From Excoecaria cochinchinensis (lineage: Eukaryota > Streptophyta > Magnoliopsida > Malpighiales > Euphorbiaceae), in contig CANTUQ010000050.1 in assembly GCA_947683425.1 (NCBI GenBank), positions 12,950,501-13,014,500 of the forward strand: 64,000 nucleotides of DNA, read 5' to 3'. Below are positions 1 to 12,651 of the stretch, in pieces; the stretch's first letter is position 1, and the number at the start of each line of letters is the position of its first letter. Under the pieces are notes generated by a model. That model was not told where the DNA came from. It saw nothing but the letters and a program-made list of their open reading frames with translations, and did not search any database. The translations under genes and the position numbers were made by a program.

Positions 1-3000
1 AAGATCCAGGCTGTCCTCAGGTTCCTTAGATGGCATAGTAGTAGGTACAGTGGGCATATCTTCAACGGTGATCTGAAAAACAAAAGTTTGTGTTTCAGAT
101 AAGACAACAAGTACATTCTCAACCATTAGGCCAGTCATCTCCCTAATAACAACAAGAAATTTCAAATATAAATAAACATAACTTTAGAAGAAAGAGTGAA
201 TGACAGTGCACACAATCAGATCAAAAGAAACCAAATACTCATAGCTTCTTGTGTATAATTTATAGATAAACCTACAGGGGATCGAGTTATGGTCATGGGA
301 AGCAATAAAGTCGTTAAACAGTTTGAGTACCTGAACCTTAAGGCATGTTTCAAACCAAACAAATAAGTTTTGCGCTTGTTCAATAACAGTGTGTAAAGTT
401 GGCAAACCAAAACGAAGCAAAGAATTGGTAGATATAAAATAACAGAATACAAACGTAATGCTTTAAAAATACTGAAGAGAATTTATCAGCAATTCGGATC
501 ATATTGGAGAGCTTGATAGAACTGAAACCCTAGATGCGATGGTAGCTGGAAGATTCTATCTCCAAACAAATTGAGGAAAAAAAAATATAATGTTCATTAA
601 GGGGGAGAGCAGAGCATCGAATAGCCCTTAAGGTTTCTCCAACTAGTTAGGCAAAACTTAACTATTCATATTCCTAGTTTTTCTTTCTTTTGGCTCTCAA
701 AATACTAGCAGAACAAAGATGTCCTATATCATCTAGTGCCTATCCCACCATGTTAGACAGAGGCAGAATTGTGCTTAATCCACTGCATTATTATAGAACA
801 ATAGGCTCCATATCCTCCATACAAGAACAAGATAATAGGGCTGACAGAGGATAAATAAATGATCCAACTTTCACTATCAACCACTGTACTCAGTAGAGCC
901 TTAAAAAAATGCATTTGGCAATCTATAGATTACTAAATAAAGCAAATGAAAATGAAGTGATTATATTATAGGCAATTTGTTCTAAATAAAAAGTATTTGT
1001 ACCTGAGATTCCAAGTTCTCAAATTCTGCTAAGACCTCTTCTTCATCTTCTGCTGATAATTTCTCCCCCAAGATGGCATTAATTTCCTTCAAATCACAAA
1101 TTTAGATCTTTCATAAAAAAAAATTAAAATAAATTGAAAAAAAACACACACACACACACAGAGAAAGAAGAAAACTTGGAGCAAGAACCCAAAGATACAG
1201 AGTCAGGTTTATCATAAGCATGCCATAGCTATTAAAGAGATTAATAGTTGTAGAAAGGTTTGATTATGATAGGATTTCTATGGCACACATCCAATTATCC
1301 AATACTTGAGTTCTATACTTCAGACAAAACAAGCAGCTCAGCATTCTCTAAGATACAATGAATTCATCTTTTCACAAATAGAAGGAGAGAACATATCATG
1401 GGTAAAAATAAAAAATAAATAAATAAAAAAAAAAAGAATTGATCTTAGCAGTCTACAGTTAAAATAGGCTTGTTCTAAAGGTAAAACAGGCTCCTTAGCC
1501 AATAGTAAAACTAGTTCCTCAACATAAGAAATATGTTTACCACTCCATCACCATTTCAGTTCCAAAATCAATTTGGGAATCAGTCAAAACATGCATCAAA
1601 TATACAAAATGAATTGCATTTATTAGAACTATCAAATTTAATATTCTTTTCCCAATTAGGCTTTCAAATCAGGTTGACCTGCATAAAATTGTGTGTGGAC
1701 CACAATTAACAAGAGCAACCACATAAATACAAAGAGAGAGAGAGAGAGAAAGAGAGAAGGTTCCTGATACTGATAGAGTGAAGAATTGAACATTTTGGGA
1801 GTATATTGAAAAATGCACACATGTACTTGTCCTTAAGAATCTATTTGCACATGTACCTATATATACAAGTAACACTGATTATGACCTGTACGATCAAAGC
1901 AATGAATACTATTTTAGGTGTCTAAAAAAGACAAACAGAAAATCATAATTCAAAAACCTTCAATTAGAGAGAAAAAGATAATTAACATCAAACTCACGTC
2001 TTGATAGGCTTTAGCTTCAGCACTATCATCCATGAGCTTCTGGACATCATCCAGGTTGATCTCACTTTGCATTGCCTTTACTGCATCGTTACCAGCCTTT
2101 AAACTCTCAAAAACAGCTTTCTGCTTGCTGGTCAATTCAATATCTGCCAACTGAGTCAAAAAACGAAAAAACTGAGTTAGTTAAGTATCTAAATAACTGT
2201 CACCTACCAAATGTATGGCATGATTGTTTAGTCATTCCTAATGCAGAAGCTTGTCACAGGACAAATGTTGTTGAGAACAACAGCCAAAAACTATCTAGCA
2301 AAATCATAGAGTTCTTTTTTCCTCAGAAAAATATGTGATTTCAGAGTTATTCAAAAAGGAAGGTTACAACGCACTCAAATTTTTGATATATAATAGAATA
2401 TGCAAAAAGCAAGAGGAAAAAATAAAAAAGATGCCGAATTTTTACTTATTGCTCAACATTACTATCCCAGGTATGCACTGGATTCAATAACACAATAAAA
2501 CAAACAGTTTGAGAAAAATAACCAAAACCCCACTCAAACGATTGTACAGCTACTATAAGGGCCAAGGTGATATTGAGTTCAACCATTCCATAACGAACAG
2601 AGTAAAGTGAAAGAAAAAGAAAAGAAAACAGGATATTCCACCAGAAAACTAAGCATAAATGACATCCATCCTATCATTACTTACTTGATGTTCAACATTA
2701 ATAATCCACGTATCCACTTGTTTCAATAATTCTTCTTGTGTTTTCTTCTTCTTCAAAGCCAGTAAGGCCCTATCCTTTCTTTTTTGACGAATCAAATCTT
2801 GAGCCGCTTGCTTTTCTGCTTCTATAACTTCTTGAAGCTGAAAAGAAATGCAGAACATCAAAATATTAACAAATTGAATCGCCCCATTATTATGGCTTTC
2901 AAGAGGAGTTACGAGCTTAAATAACAGGACAACACTCTGATCATTCAAAAGAATCCAGATGTGCTCATTCCAAGATCAGAAAAAACAATTTCAAGACTGC

Positions 3001-3546
3001 CTACTGAGATTTTTGAGTCAGTTCGAGGTGGTTACATTTATGTAATTCCTTATCAAAGCATTATTGTAAACTCACTGTAATCATCACCAAACACTAAACA
3101 ACTTAAGTTCTACATTTAGCACATTAGCTATTTAATAATCCCCACTATTTTACCCACTATATAGTCTTCCAATTCTTCAACTCGTCTCTACTGCAACCAT
3201 GTTTGACTTCTCCATTGAAGCTATGCCCAGGAGGAACAACAAAAGAGCAGCTAAAGAGGCTTACAGAGAAGAATTATTGGGGTGGATATTTTACCCACAA
3301 TGAAAAATCAGATTTTTCAAGCCTTTTTCATTGGAACTAAACATAATTTCTCAGGAAAATACAACATGCAACTGAAAGAAGCAGAACCAATTGATGCATC
3401 AATAATAAACATAAAATTTTAAAATTCATAAGAAAAAGAAGAACCCTTTGTTGATATTGTCCAAGCTTTCGGCGTTGGGTCTTGAGGGAGAGAATTGCTT
3501 TATCGACTTCTGTGACCTTCGGCTTCTTCACAAAAATATTCCCCAT
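1..3546 (-). CDS. VPS20: ESCRT-III subunit VPS20/CHMP6-like, 3' end missing
   Basis: Vacuolar protein sorting protein 20 (CHMP6), the ESCRT-III subunit that links ESCRT-II to SNF7 polymerisation on endosomes during multivesicular-body formation. Exons on the minus strand are 3445-3546, 2685-2837, 1998-2150, 1003-1086 and 1-72. All junctions are GT-AG and phase 0, giving 34+51+51+28+24 = 188 codons. The N-terminus MGNIFVKKPK is the usual myristoylatable start of this family (Gly2), followed by the basic helix 1 (LKTQRRKLGQYQQ) and the helix-2 stretch rich in EAEKQAA and KKKKTQEELL. The acidic C-terminal part (AEDEEEVLAEFENLESQ, then EDMPTVPTT) is the autoinhibitory, MIM-like tail. Roughly the last 30 residues lie beyond the left edge. 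The introns hold only AT-rich DNA and short microsatellites. Family identity is very clear; the paralogue number cannot be told. Confidence 0.95.
1733..1757. repeat. (GA)n microsatellite in VPS20 intron
   Basis: About 25 bases of nearly pure GA dinucleotides lie inside the third VPS20 intron counted from the 5' end. A short (CA)n run lies at about 1144-1160 in the same intron. They are simple repeats without visible coding or splice function. Confidence 0.8.
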
Positions 3547-5017
3547 CTCTCGTATTTAACAGTATTAGTTATAGTGAACACAAATTTATGAGTGCAATCT
3601 AATAAACTCTTATAAGTTATTAAAAGAAAGATTTATCCTAAAAAAATAATTCAAAGATAGAATGAAAATCCGAGGCAAACCCGGACACAGATGAAGGTGG
3701 GTTCTTTGATTTCCAGCTTTTGAAAAGTTTTCTTCGGGCAGACAGACTGGCGGGTCAAATTTTCAATTTGGTCCTTAAACTTGCTATTCCTTGCTATTTT
3801 AAGCATAGAAGTTTTCGCATATTATTGGCCTAAAAGTACAATTTTGCTCTTATTTTTTTTTTAATAACAATTTTACCTCTACTGTTTTCTAGGTAAAATT
3901 TTACTTTCCATGATTTAAAATTGAAAATATTTACCTATTTTTAAGGACCTCATAACACATGTCATTTGAACAAGCATTTACATGAGTCTATTGATAAGTA
4001 TATTGATTGCAAAACAATCTTGAATTTAACTTTATATTTTATTTCAACACTTAAATTTTAATAATAATTTATTAAGTATATATTTATAAATTTTATAAAT
4101 AATAAATATAAAATCGTACTATTTTAAAAAAAATGAACTACAATTGAAAATATATATCTCACATGCATAATAAAATTGACTAAAATTAAAAATAAAATAA
4201 ATTATTTTTCTTATTAATTTTGATAAATTTATTGTTGATTTTAATGCTATATAATGCCCTATCTGAACAATTAAGTATCAAGAACAATAAATTTTCAAAT
4301 TTAATATGTATTTATGTTTATTATTTATAAAATAACTATAAGTATTGAATAGATTACTATTTAAATATTTATATGAATTATTGAGATAATTGCTAAGGCA
4401 CATGTATTAGACCTTCAAACTATCTAAAGATTTATTAGTGCAATGAGTAGGGAGATGACGATTCACGAACGATGGCAATGATGCAATAAACATAATGAAA
4501 CTAGAAGAATTGCCTAATGGTGGATGGGCTAATTATTTGGATTAAAGTACACAAATATTCAGGGACAACTCATTTTTGGATCCTTTAATTTTTGAAATTT
4601 TATACATGAGTACAAAATAATTTTCAATTGAAATTTTCTACTTTAATTTTAATGCGATGTAACGCTAAGTTTTTCATTAATGGCTGATCATAACATGTGT
4701 TTCAATCTTCATTCAAAATGCATTCAGTGGGTCAAAAGGTATGATACCGTGCAGTAATTTATATGGTATGCATAAAATTAGACTATTGGATTAAGAGTGA
4801 ATTTTGTTTTAGATCAGTGCACATCATACACATCGCTGCACCAAATTAATTTTCAAGGGGTTAAGTTCGTGTGATGATGTTTTAGGTGCACACAAATCTA
4901 AACTGTTGGATCAAGATTCACTCTACATCCAACGGTTTATATTTGCATGCATTGTAAGCATCACCACACCGAATCATTCCTCTAATTTTCTTCCTACGAG
5001 TTCCGCCATTGCCAATC
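3547..5017. other. Intergenic, VPS20 5' flank plus MITE-like inverted repeat
   Basis: No gene is seen. About 200 bases to the right of the VPS20 start codon form its likely 5' leader and promoter side and include a short GC-richer patch (3670-3760). The rest is very AT-rich. Between about 4769 and 4950 two arms (4769-4816 and 4909-4950) are imperfect inverted copies sharing the core GTTGGAT...AGAGTGAAT, which suggests a small decayed MITE. No target duplication could be fixed. Confidence 0.5.
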
Positions 5018-5199
5018 ACGACAGTTAGGTGTGGGCAAAAATCAAATCGAACCGACCCGAACAGAAATATCTATTCGAATAGGATTGCTTGGATATATTG
5101 GTTCGATTCGAGAGCCAAGGATTGTTAAATTTTCGGGTTCGGGTGAAACCCTATAAAATTGACCCGCCCAAACTATCCTCTCATATAAAAGGAAAAGAT

Positions 5200-5353
5200 G
5201 GACCCGTCCTCTCATCTTTTCCCCCTTTCACGCAGCAAAACAAATCCCTAAATCGAATGACCCTCCTTTCTGCTCTCTACTCCATCACCGCCGCCGCTCA
5301 TCGCCTCTGACTGTCACAGCTGCCCGTCTTCGTCGCCGATAGCCTCAACCGAA
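5200..5353 (+). other. Putative 5' untranslated exon of hAT transposase
   Basis: A GC-richer, pyrimidine-rich stretch ends at a good donor (GAA followed by GTAAGT at 5354). The likely acceptor is the TGTAG at 6133-6137, directly before the transposase ATG at 6138. The intron would be 784 bp and holds a (TA)n run near 5746-5768 and three copies of a ~24-base motif containing TTAGGGAT...CCATAGGCTT (about 5498-5615). The exon is inferred from splice signals only. Confidence 0.4.
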
Positions 5354-6223
5354 GTAAGTGCAGAATATTTAAGCTTTAATTATATAAATATTTGGAAGTT
5401 TTTCTTGGTTGTTTGGGTTTTGATTCAAGATGGATTGATATTATGAGCAAGTTATTTGATTTTTCGTATGTGGTTAATTCTAAAAGAGCACTTAAGTTAG
5501 GGATCTCCCCAGGCTTCATTTCCATATTTTCTTCCAATTAAATTAGGGATTTCCATAGGCTTCATTCCAAACAATTCATATGATCGATGTGGCAAATTAG
5601 GGATCTCCATAGGCTTAATTTATACTTTCTTGTCTATTTCTTTTTGTAGTTCAATATGTTTTCTATTTATTTACCCAAATAACAAGGGTATCAAATTGCA
5701 TCTTCTTTACTTTTGTTCTAATTCTTAATTACTAGCTTCAGACCTTATATATATATATATATATATATTCCTAAATATGTTCCTCAACCCTTTATGCATC
5801 CAACATAGAAATATAATTTTATATCCATATGCAATTAACGTTTTATAAAAAAAAATCTATAATTAAATATTTTTTGAAAATGGATTTGTCCTTGGTGAAC
5901 CAATCAGAATTAGGACTAATTCACTTGCTTTTGCTTCTCAATGAAAAAATAAAAATACAAAACCCTTTGAATTTGCTTGGTGTATGTGCCTTTGTGTTCA
6001 TTTAATTTACACCATTACAAGCTTGTTCTCTCTTAAGGGTACCCATTTATTAGGTAGCAAAAATTTTATTTACCATTATGGTTTTTTTTTTTTTTGAAAT
6101 TTAAGCATACCGAAATTTTATTTGCATAAACCTGTAGATGTCTTCATCAACTGAAATTGAATTGGAGGAAGAGATCGCATCAGTCGAACAATTTAAGGTT
6201 CCTGGGCAGCCGAGCAATACGCG

Positions 6224-8849
6224 TGTAACACCCCGATACCCCCGTTAGAAGGATACCGGAGTGCCACGAGGACAAACTCATATACAACTCAAGTAAGTTA
6301 AGAAAACAAATATATTTGATCAAAAGATAACAAATACATATACATATAATCATATAGTTTTTTTTTTTTTTTTTTTACAAAAAGGATTTGTAAAAGATAA
6401 ACATATACATATACTAAATAATCCTTTACAAAAATTATATTTCCAAAATCATAATCCATATACAAAAATACAACGGAAGACAAAATAACTCCAACTACAG
6501 ATTTCTAGTGGCCGACCTGCAGATGTCTGACTCCAAAAGAAATAACCCTGTCACCTACACGGGAAAAGAGCCTGTACTAGGCGATAACGCTTAGTGGGGA
6601 GGAACAACACATACATGTACATATAATTGAAATGAACATATATATAAGCTTAATAATAACAAAAGCATATAAACATATATACTACTCATGCTTATATCAA
6701 GTATTCATTATACTCAAGTATATCGGAAAAATAACCATTCATATGCGAATACAAGTATTACATTTTATCACGTCATAACGCATATACATATACATGTAAC
6801 ATATATTTATTTCATATAACCAATAGCTTCATATATTAATCTCAAGTAATAGCCACACAATATAGACACGTATAATAATTTCAACATATAAAACACAAAC
6901 AATAGCCTGATATTCAATAACTAGTGGATACGAGAATTTGATACTGGTGGGACACAGTATCCAACCTGTAGAGACATAAGTCTCGAATCATGTAATCATG
7001 TATTCCCGAAGGTAGCTCAATCAGGTGGGAATCCAAACGGGATCGTCATGTAGCAGCTGTACTCACACATATACGTATACCCTAGATAAGCGCTTATCCA
7101 TCCACTAACTATGACTGATCAGGCTCAAATTACATTCATACTACAGTATATGCGCATATATATACAACTCATTGCAATATAGAGGTATTAACTACCAATG
7201 TATTCATGTAACTTAACCACACATATATTTTGATCATAAGTAAGGTCATGTAAATCATTTACAGATATAATCAACGTACAACTCTCAATTGAATAACTAA
7301 TATACATATACATCACATACATAATAATCATACGTGGAAAAATAATTCATGATCATATAACTTATAGTTTAAAACTTCACGTCATAAGGAAACCTTATTT
7401 TACACCTATACATACACCATTTATCATGCTATGAAAACTTATTTAGAGATGTTAAACTTATTATGAAAGCCAATAATCCTCATGATTAACATTTGCGAAT
7501 GCAAAATGGAGAAAATTACATGTTGAAGATACCTTACAGTGGTAATCAAAATGGTTGTGACCGTGACATGCATAAACAAACAAAACAGAATACAAGACTG
7601 AGGTACCTCACGGTGGCAATCAAAATGGTTGTCACCGTGACATACCTCAAAACTCAAAACAAAAAGCAAAACTGGGTACCTCACGGTGGCAATCAAAATG
7701 GTTGTCACCGTGACATACCAACTACACGCACGGTGGCAACAAAACTGGTTGTCATCGTGACCTATGTAAAATTCCAATTTCACAGCACCCAAACATATAC
7801 TCATGCCTTCCCAAACCATTACAACCCCAACATCATACATAGACATTAATTCCCTTGATCATATCTTTAGCATATAGCCAATATGAAACACATATCCAAA
7901 ATTACATTTATCATGCTTAACATATATTCAAAACTCAACTCCTCTCCATGATAAAACACATTCAAAATAGCCTTTATAGAGATTCTCAAACCCAGAATTT
8001 CCTCTCGCATCCATGTATATACACTCTAAATCAACATGCAAACCACTATAACTATCTCATCACACATCATGTACACAAATCAATTATACTCATGTAGTTT
8101 CATATACCAAAAACTCACAAACAACATCAACATTTAAACTCAAAAATATGATCCAAAGTGAGGATGGCAAAACACTCCCAAACCTGGAATGGAGCTCAAA
8201 AATTCACTGACTTCAAGCTACAACCTTTCCTTTTCCTTTATCTTTTCTTCTTTCTTCAGATTCTTGCACAAATCCAATTAAAACCAAAGCTTAGTTAACC
8301 CATGTAAATAACCACATAACCCAATTAACCCAATATCAGACTCTTAGAAGGAGAAGAAAAAGAAAACCCAAAGTACTTGCAGCTACTTACCTCTTGGACC
8401 CTTTTAAAACTCAAAACCCTAGCTCAAAGATTGAAGAACAGCACATGCAAAGGAAGAGAGCAGAAATGGAGAAGAGAAAAAGAGCAAAGAAACGTGAGAG
8501 AGTAGGGAAGAGGAGCCAAAATCATATAGCTTCTAAGGGAAGCTAAAAATTTCTGCCTTCCCTCTCTCAAATCCTTTCAATTCCCCATTAATGCACTCAC
8601 CAACTAGCCACTTATCACTCTACTATTGGACCTTTCATTCATCTTTCTTGACTTTTGCTTCTAATCCTTGTAAATTCCCTTATGAATCCTTATAAATTAC
8701 CAATTGATCACTAATAAAAATTCTTTCTTTAAATACTTTAAATACTCTTCAAATAAGTCCTTAATTCACTTGCATAAATTACCAAAATACCCCTTTTTAA
8801 TAATCCAATTACACATGCAATTCTACTAGGCCATATTTGGGATGTGACA
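6224..8849 (-). mobile_element. Solo LTR of a long-LTR retrotransposon (Tekay/Del-like?)
   Basis: A 2626-bp block starts TGTAACACCCC and ends GGGATGTGACA, so it has TG...CA ends and imperfect terminal inversion. It interrupts the hAT transposase. Flanking 5-bp duplications are ACGCG (6219-6223) and ATGCG (8850-8854), one C-to-T difference. No gag or pol is present, so it is read as a solo LTR left by unequal recombination. On the minus strand there is a promoter-like zone near 8530, a CT-rich leader (8450-8520), and a strong GTAAGT donor near 8390. This suggests the original element was transcribed on the minus strand. Long LTRs with such ends are typical of Tekay/Del chromoviruses; that assignment is inference. 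Confidence 0.72.
7531..7762. repeat. Four spaced hairpin repeats inside the solo LTR
   Basis: Four copies of a ~33-45 base unit lie at about 7531-7567, 7603-7646, 7675-7719 and 7729-7762. Each is an imperfect palindrome: a left arm CACGGTGGCAA, a loop of about 8 bases, and a right arm GGTTGTCACCGTG. The middle two copies are nearly identical and begin with GGTACC; spacers between copies are of uneven length. The copies can fold as hairpins on either strand. Function unknown. Confidence 0.85.
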
Positions 8850-11550
8850 ATGCGTGAGTCAGAAAGCACACCAGCAGCTAGCACTCCTACAGCAGCCTCA
8901 AAAAAAAAAGAAAGGCAATGGTAAAGAGATCTATTATTTGGAAACATTTCACGCAAATTTATGATGTACAAGGCGTTAGAAAAGGCAAGTGTATTCACTG
9001 TAGTAAAGAATTTTATCGTGATCCAAAAAAATGGTACTACTTCACTTAAAAACCATATGAACAATTCTAAAATGCACCCACATAGTGTGAAAATAAAACA
9101 ATGACAATTGTTTTTACAACTAGCTTCTACTGTTGATGGTAGCTCTAGTGCATCACTAACTAATTGAAAATTTGATCAAGAACACAGTAAATAATGTCTT
9201 GCTTTGATGATTATTCTTGATGAATTTCCATTTAGTTTTATCGAGGGGGAAGGATTTAGAAAATTTGTTGCTAGTTTATGTCCTTCGTTCAAAATGCCAT
9301 CTAGACAGACTGTGACACATGATGTGGGTCAACTGTTTATTGAAGAGAAAAAAAAAAAGTAAAAGCATTTATTAGAGAGCATGCTCAGTCTGTTTATATA
9401 ACTACTGATACATGGAACTCAATTCAGAATATCAATTACATGTGTGTCACTGTTCATTTTCTTGATAATGATTGAAAGTTGTAGAAAAAAAAATTTTGAT
9501 TTTTTGTCCAGTGGGTAGTCATAGGGGTAACATGCTTCCTCTAGATTTAGAAAAATGCTTAAAAGAATGAGGGATTCATAATAAAGTATTTTGCATTACA
9601 GCTGATAATACAAAAAAAAATTATTAAATGGTTACAACTTTAAAGAATAAATTCATTGCAAAAGGGAAATACATTAATGTGAGATGCATTGTTCACATAC
9701 TTAATATTGTTGTGTAAGATGGATTGAAAGATATTGATATTGCTGTGAAAAGAGTTAGAAATACATGTAAATTTATTAGATCATCACCTGTTAGACTGAA
9801 AAGATTTAAAAAAATGTTGTGTTAGTGAGGGAATTGAGATTTCAAAGTCATTGTGTTTAGATGTGGCAACTAGATGGAATTCCACATATTTGATCGTAAG
9901 CACTGCAATTCAATATGATTTTTTTTTTTATATTTATGAGACTGCGGATCCATTCTTTAAAATTGAATTGGACTCATACTTGCATCCTGGTTTGGGTGGT
10001 GTACCAACATGGGTTGATTGGTGGGTGGTAGAGAGAATTACAAATATGTTGAAATAATTTTATCTTACTACTTTACGCATTTCTGGTTCCAATTATGTCA
10101 CATCTAATACATATTGGACTGAAACCAGTGATTTGTATGCTAAATTGTCTGATTGGAAAGCTAGCACTGGTGTTGAGTTAATGAAAATGGGAATAAAAAT
10201 GCAATGTAAATTTGACAAGTATTGAGAAGATTTTGATAAGATGAATAAATTCATTTACATGGCTTCTGTTCTTAATCCTAGAGAAAAATTTGAATATATA
10301 CCAGATGTTTTTATTTCAATTTATGGTGAGCAAAAGGGAAAACATTTATTTGAAGGTGTCAAAATTGTCATAACTGAGTTATTTAATGAATATAAGAAAA
10401 AAAATTGCAACTTAAGGTAGTTCTAGAGTTGATAGTCGATTACCCTCGATTTCAGTTAGATCCGACTATGAGAAAATAGACATTTACAAACAAAGAATTA
10501 AGCGTGCAAGAGTCGAAAGTGGTGTTTTAAGAGATAGAAAAAGTGAGTTGGACTTGTATTTAAATGAAGTCGTGATTGATGACGAAGAGGAAAATTTTGA
10601 CTTGTTAAAATGGTGAAAGTTGAATTCTGAGCGATTTCCTATCCTTTTTCTCATGGCTAGAGATATTTTAGCGGTTTTAACTTCTACAGTCGCCTCAGAG
10701 TCTGTATTTAACACTAGTGGGAGAGTGTTTGATTCATTTAGGAGTTCATTAACTCATAAAATTGTTGAAACTTTGATATGTACGCAAGATTGGCTTCGAA
10801 GATCTAATGAACTGATAAAGATCAAGGAAGATTTAGATGTCATTGAGAGCTTGAGGATGGTACGCAAATTTTTTCCTTTTTTAATATCTTATATTAATGT
10901 AATTTTTTTATTCATTTTATAACTGTTTATCCAATTTATAGAGTTGAAAAATTTTAATCAAAGTGAAGTTGAAGCTAGTCAACAGACTTCATCAACTGCA
11001 GGAATACCAAGAAATTTGGAGAGCATAATTATAGATGATTGAGTACTTTATATTATGGTGAATTTAATTAAGTACAATTTAAATTTTATTTAATTATCTA
11101 CTTGTTAATTTCATATTTTATTATTTCTCGTAATTTATATAAAATATGTGGTTCATGGAGTAACTAAAGATCGAAGATGGTGGCATTTTATAGACAATTC
11201 AATTTTAATGTTGTCATTAATTAAAGATCAAGAATGTCATTAATTTGTTGTAATTTTTAGACATTTTATAATGGTGAACAAGTTAATTAGGTATTTAATT
11301 ATGCAGTTTTCATATTATATGTTAATTAGGTATTTAATAGTTTCAATATTATTGTTTAATTAGTTTTAAATTAAAAAAAATACGGGTAACTTAGGTGGTT
11401 TGGTTCGGGGCCCGAAAATTTTCGGGTTATTCAGTTCGTGGCCATACTACAATTTAGGGTTGGTTCGGGTGGTATAATTTGTCAAATTTCGGTTTTCGAG
11501 CTCGGTTTGCGTTGACCCGAACCCAATCGTTGCCCACCCCTAACGATAGT

Positions 11551-11657
11551 TTTTCTATTTCTTGATTTTACGTCACTGTTTGCCCATCTACTATCATCAT
11601 AGTCTGTCTAAATTCATTGATCATAATTAAAAGAGAGATATACAATTAGGTAAGACA
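11551..11657. other. Short spacer between two hAT insertions
   Basis: About 107 bases of ordinary DNA separate the large hAT element from the smaller one. Nothing else is seen here. Confidence 0.6.
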
Positions 11658-11665
11658 CCTTAACC

Positions 11666-12643
11666 TAGTGGTGAGCAAAAAAAAATCGATTGATACGGTA
11701 AACCGGTCCGAAACCGAACCGATATATTAGTTAACCGATCGTAATGAACTAGTTAATAGCTAGTGTTTTGAAAAGACCGATATTAATGGACTGATTAATG
11801 GTTTTGGCTCATGCAACCGGTTAACCGAACCGATAACCGAATTTTTAGTTAATTTATTAATTATTCAATATGTCCATATTTAGTATTTATTATTGTTTCT
11901 TGATTTATCAAATTTTCAATAATAAAAATCATAATATATTAAAAAAGTTATATAACATTAATATATTAATGAAAAGTTATATTTGTAATGAACTTTTATT
12001 TCCATGCAAATAACATTTTTTACCTTTCAAAATTTTTAATTTATATAATTAATTTTTAATTGTAATTAATTTAATAATTTTAACTCTTTAATTAAAATAT
12101 TTTATATTTAAATTATTAAAATTTAATATGATAAATAATATTTAATTAAAATGTGGAATATTAGTTTTAATATTCTTATATGTAGTATTTAACACTTGTA
12201 ATTCGAATTAAATATATTTCGTTTTAAAAATAAAAATTTCGTTGCAAGTAATAATTAATATTTAATAAAATTAATAAATTATAATTTTTCATTTATTACA
12301 TTTTTTATGCTATGCATGCATGTTTGCACAATATTTTTAGTTTATGTTCATAATTTGTTTAGTTTATATTCATAATTTGAATATTATATTGAATTATATT
12401 TGGTTTTTGATTTTTATTTTTAAATAACATGAATATTTTAATTTTTTTATGAATATATTTTATAATTATAGTGGTTAACCGAAATAGTGTTGGTTAACCG
12501 ATCCGAAAATCTGAAACCGATAGACTGTTTAACTGATAATAACGGAATGGTTAATGGTTAGTGATTTCAAAAAATTGATAGTTAATGAACTAATTTTTTT
12601 TTTTTTGCTTATATATCGATTAACCGGTCCATGATCACCCCTA
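11666..12643. mobile_element. Non-autonomous hAT element, 978 bp
   Basis: The left end is TAGTGGTGAGCA; the right end read on the minus strand is TAGGGGTGATCA. Perfect 8-bp duplications CCTTAACC flank it at 11658-11665 and 12644-12651. The subterminal zones are dense in AACCGGT and AACCGAT motifs in both directions, as in plant hAT elements. The centre is very AT-rich and has no coding capacity. It must depend on a transposase made elsewhere. Confidence 0.85.
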
Positions 12644-12651
12644 CCTTAACC

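Larger units (their letters stand above)
6138..11042 (+). pseudogene. hAT transposase (BED finger + hAT dimerisation), broken
   Basis: A decayed transposase split by the solo LTR at 6224-8849. The first 28 or so codons (MSSSTEIELEEE...) run from 6138 to the insertion point and resume in frame after it (RESESTPAAST). A BED zinc finger follows at about 8916-9080, with the Trp of its start (IIWKHF), a CIHCSK Cys pair and the matching His. It can be read only by changing frame at A-rich runs near 8900 and 9030. Catalytic-domain pieces follow at 9240-10400 with several stops. The C-terminal dimerisation region (FPILFLMARDILAV, TVASESVF, GRVFDSFRSSL) lies at 10620-10800, and the reading ends ESIIIDD-stop near 11042. 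Stops and frameshifts make it non-functional. Confidence 0.85.
5026..11542 (+). mobile_element. hAT DNA transposon, autonomous-type but defective
   Basis: A 6.5-kb hAT-superfamily element. The left end begins TAGGTGTGGGCAA and the right end, read on the minus strand, begins TAGGGGTGGGCAA. The flanking 8-bp duplications are ACGACAGT (5018-5025) and ACGATAGT (11543-11550), matching at 7 of 8 bases. An 8-bp duplication and a TAGGG-type terminus are diagnostic of hAT. Both subterminal zones carry many copies of the short motif CGAACC/GGTTCG. Inside are a 5' untranslated exon, a transposase gene with BED finger and C-terminal dimerisation region, and a nested solo LTR. Without that insert the element would be about 3.9 kb, normal for an autonomous hAT. 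Confidence 0.87.

Noticed and set aside
5089..5310. Frame of 73 codons at the left of the hAT element
   Set aside because: It lies in the subterminal repeats and 5' untranslated exon and has no similarity to transposase.
7531..7762. CRISPR-like look of regularly spaced repeats
   Set aside because: Only four palindromic units with A-rich uneven spacers, no cas genes, inside a plant LTR. They are LTR-internal hairpins.
7439..7849. Two opposing reading frames of 118 and 135 codons
   Set aside because: Both are produced by the hairpin repeats read on each strand and resemble no protein.
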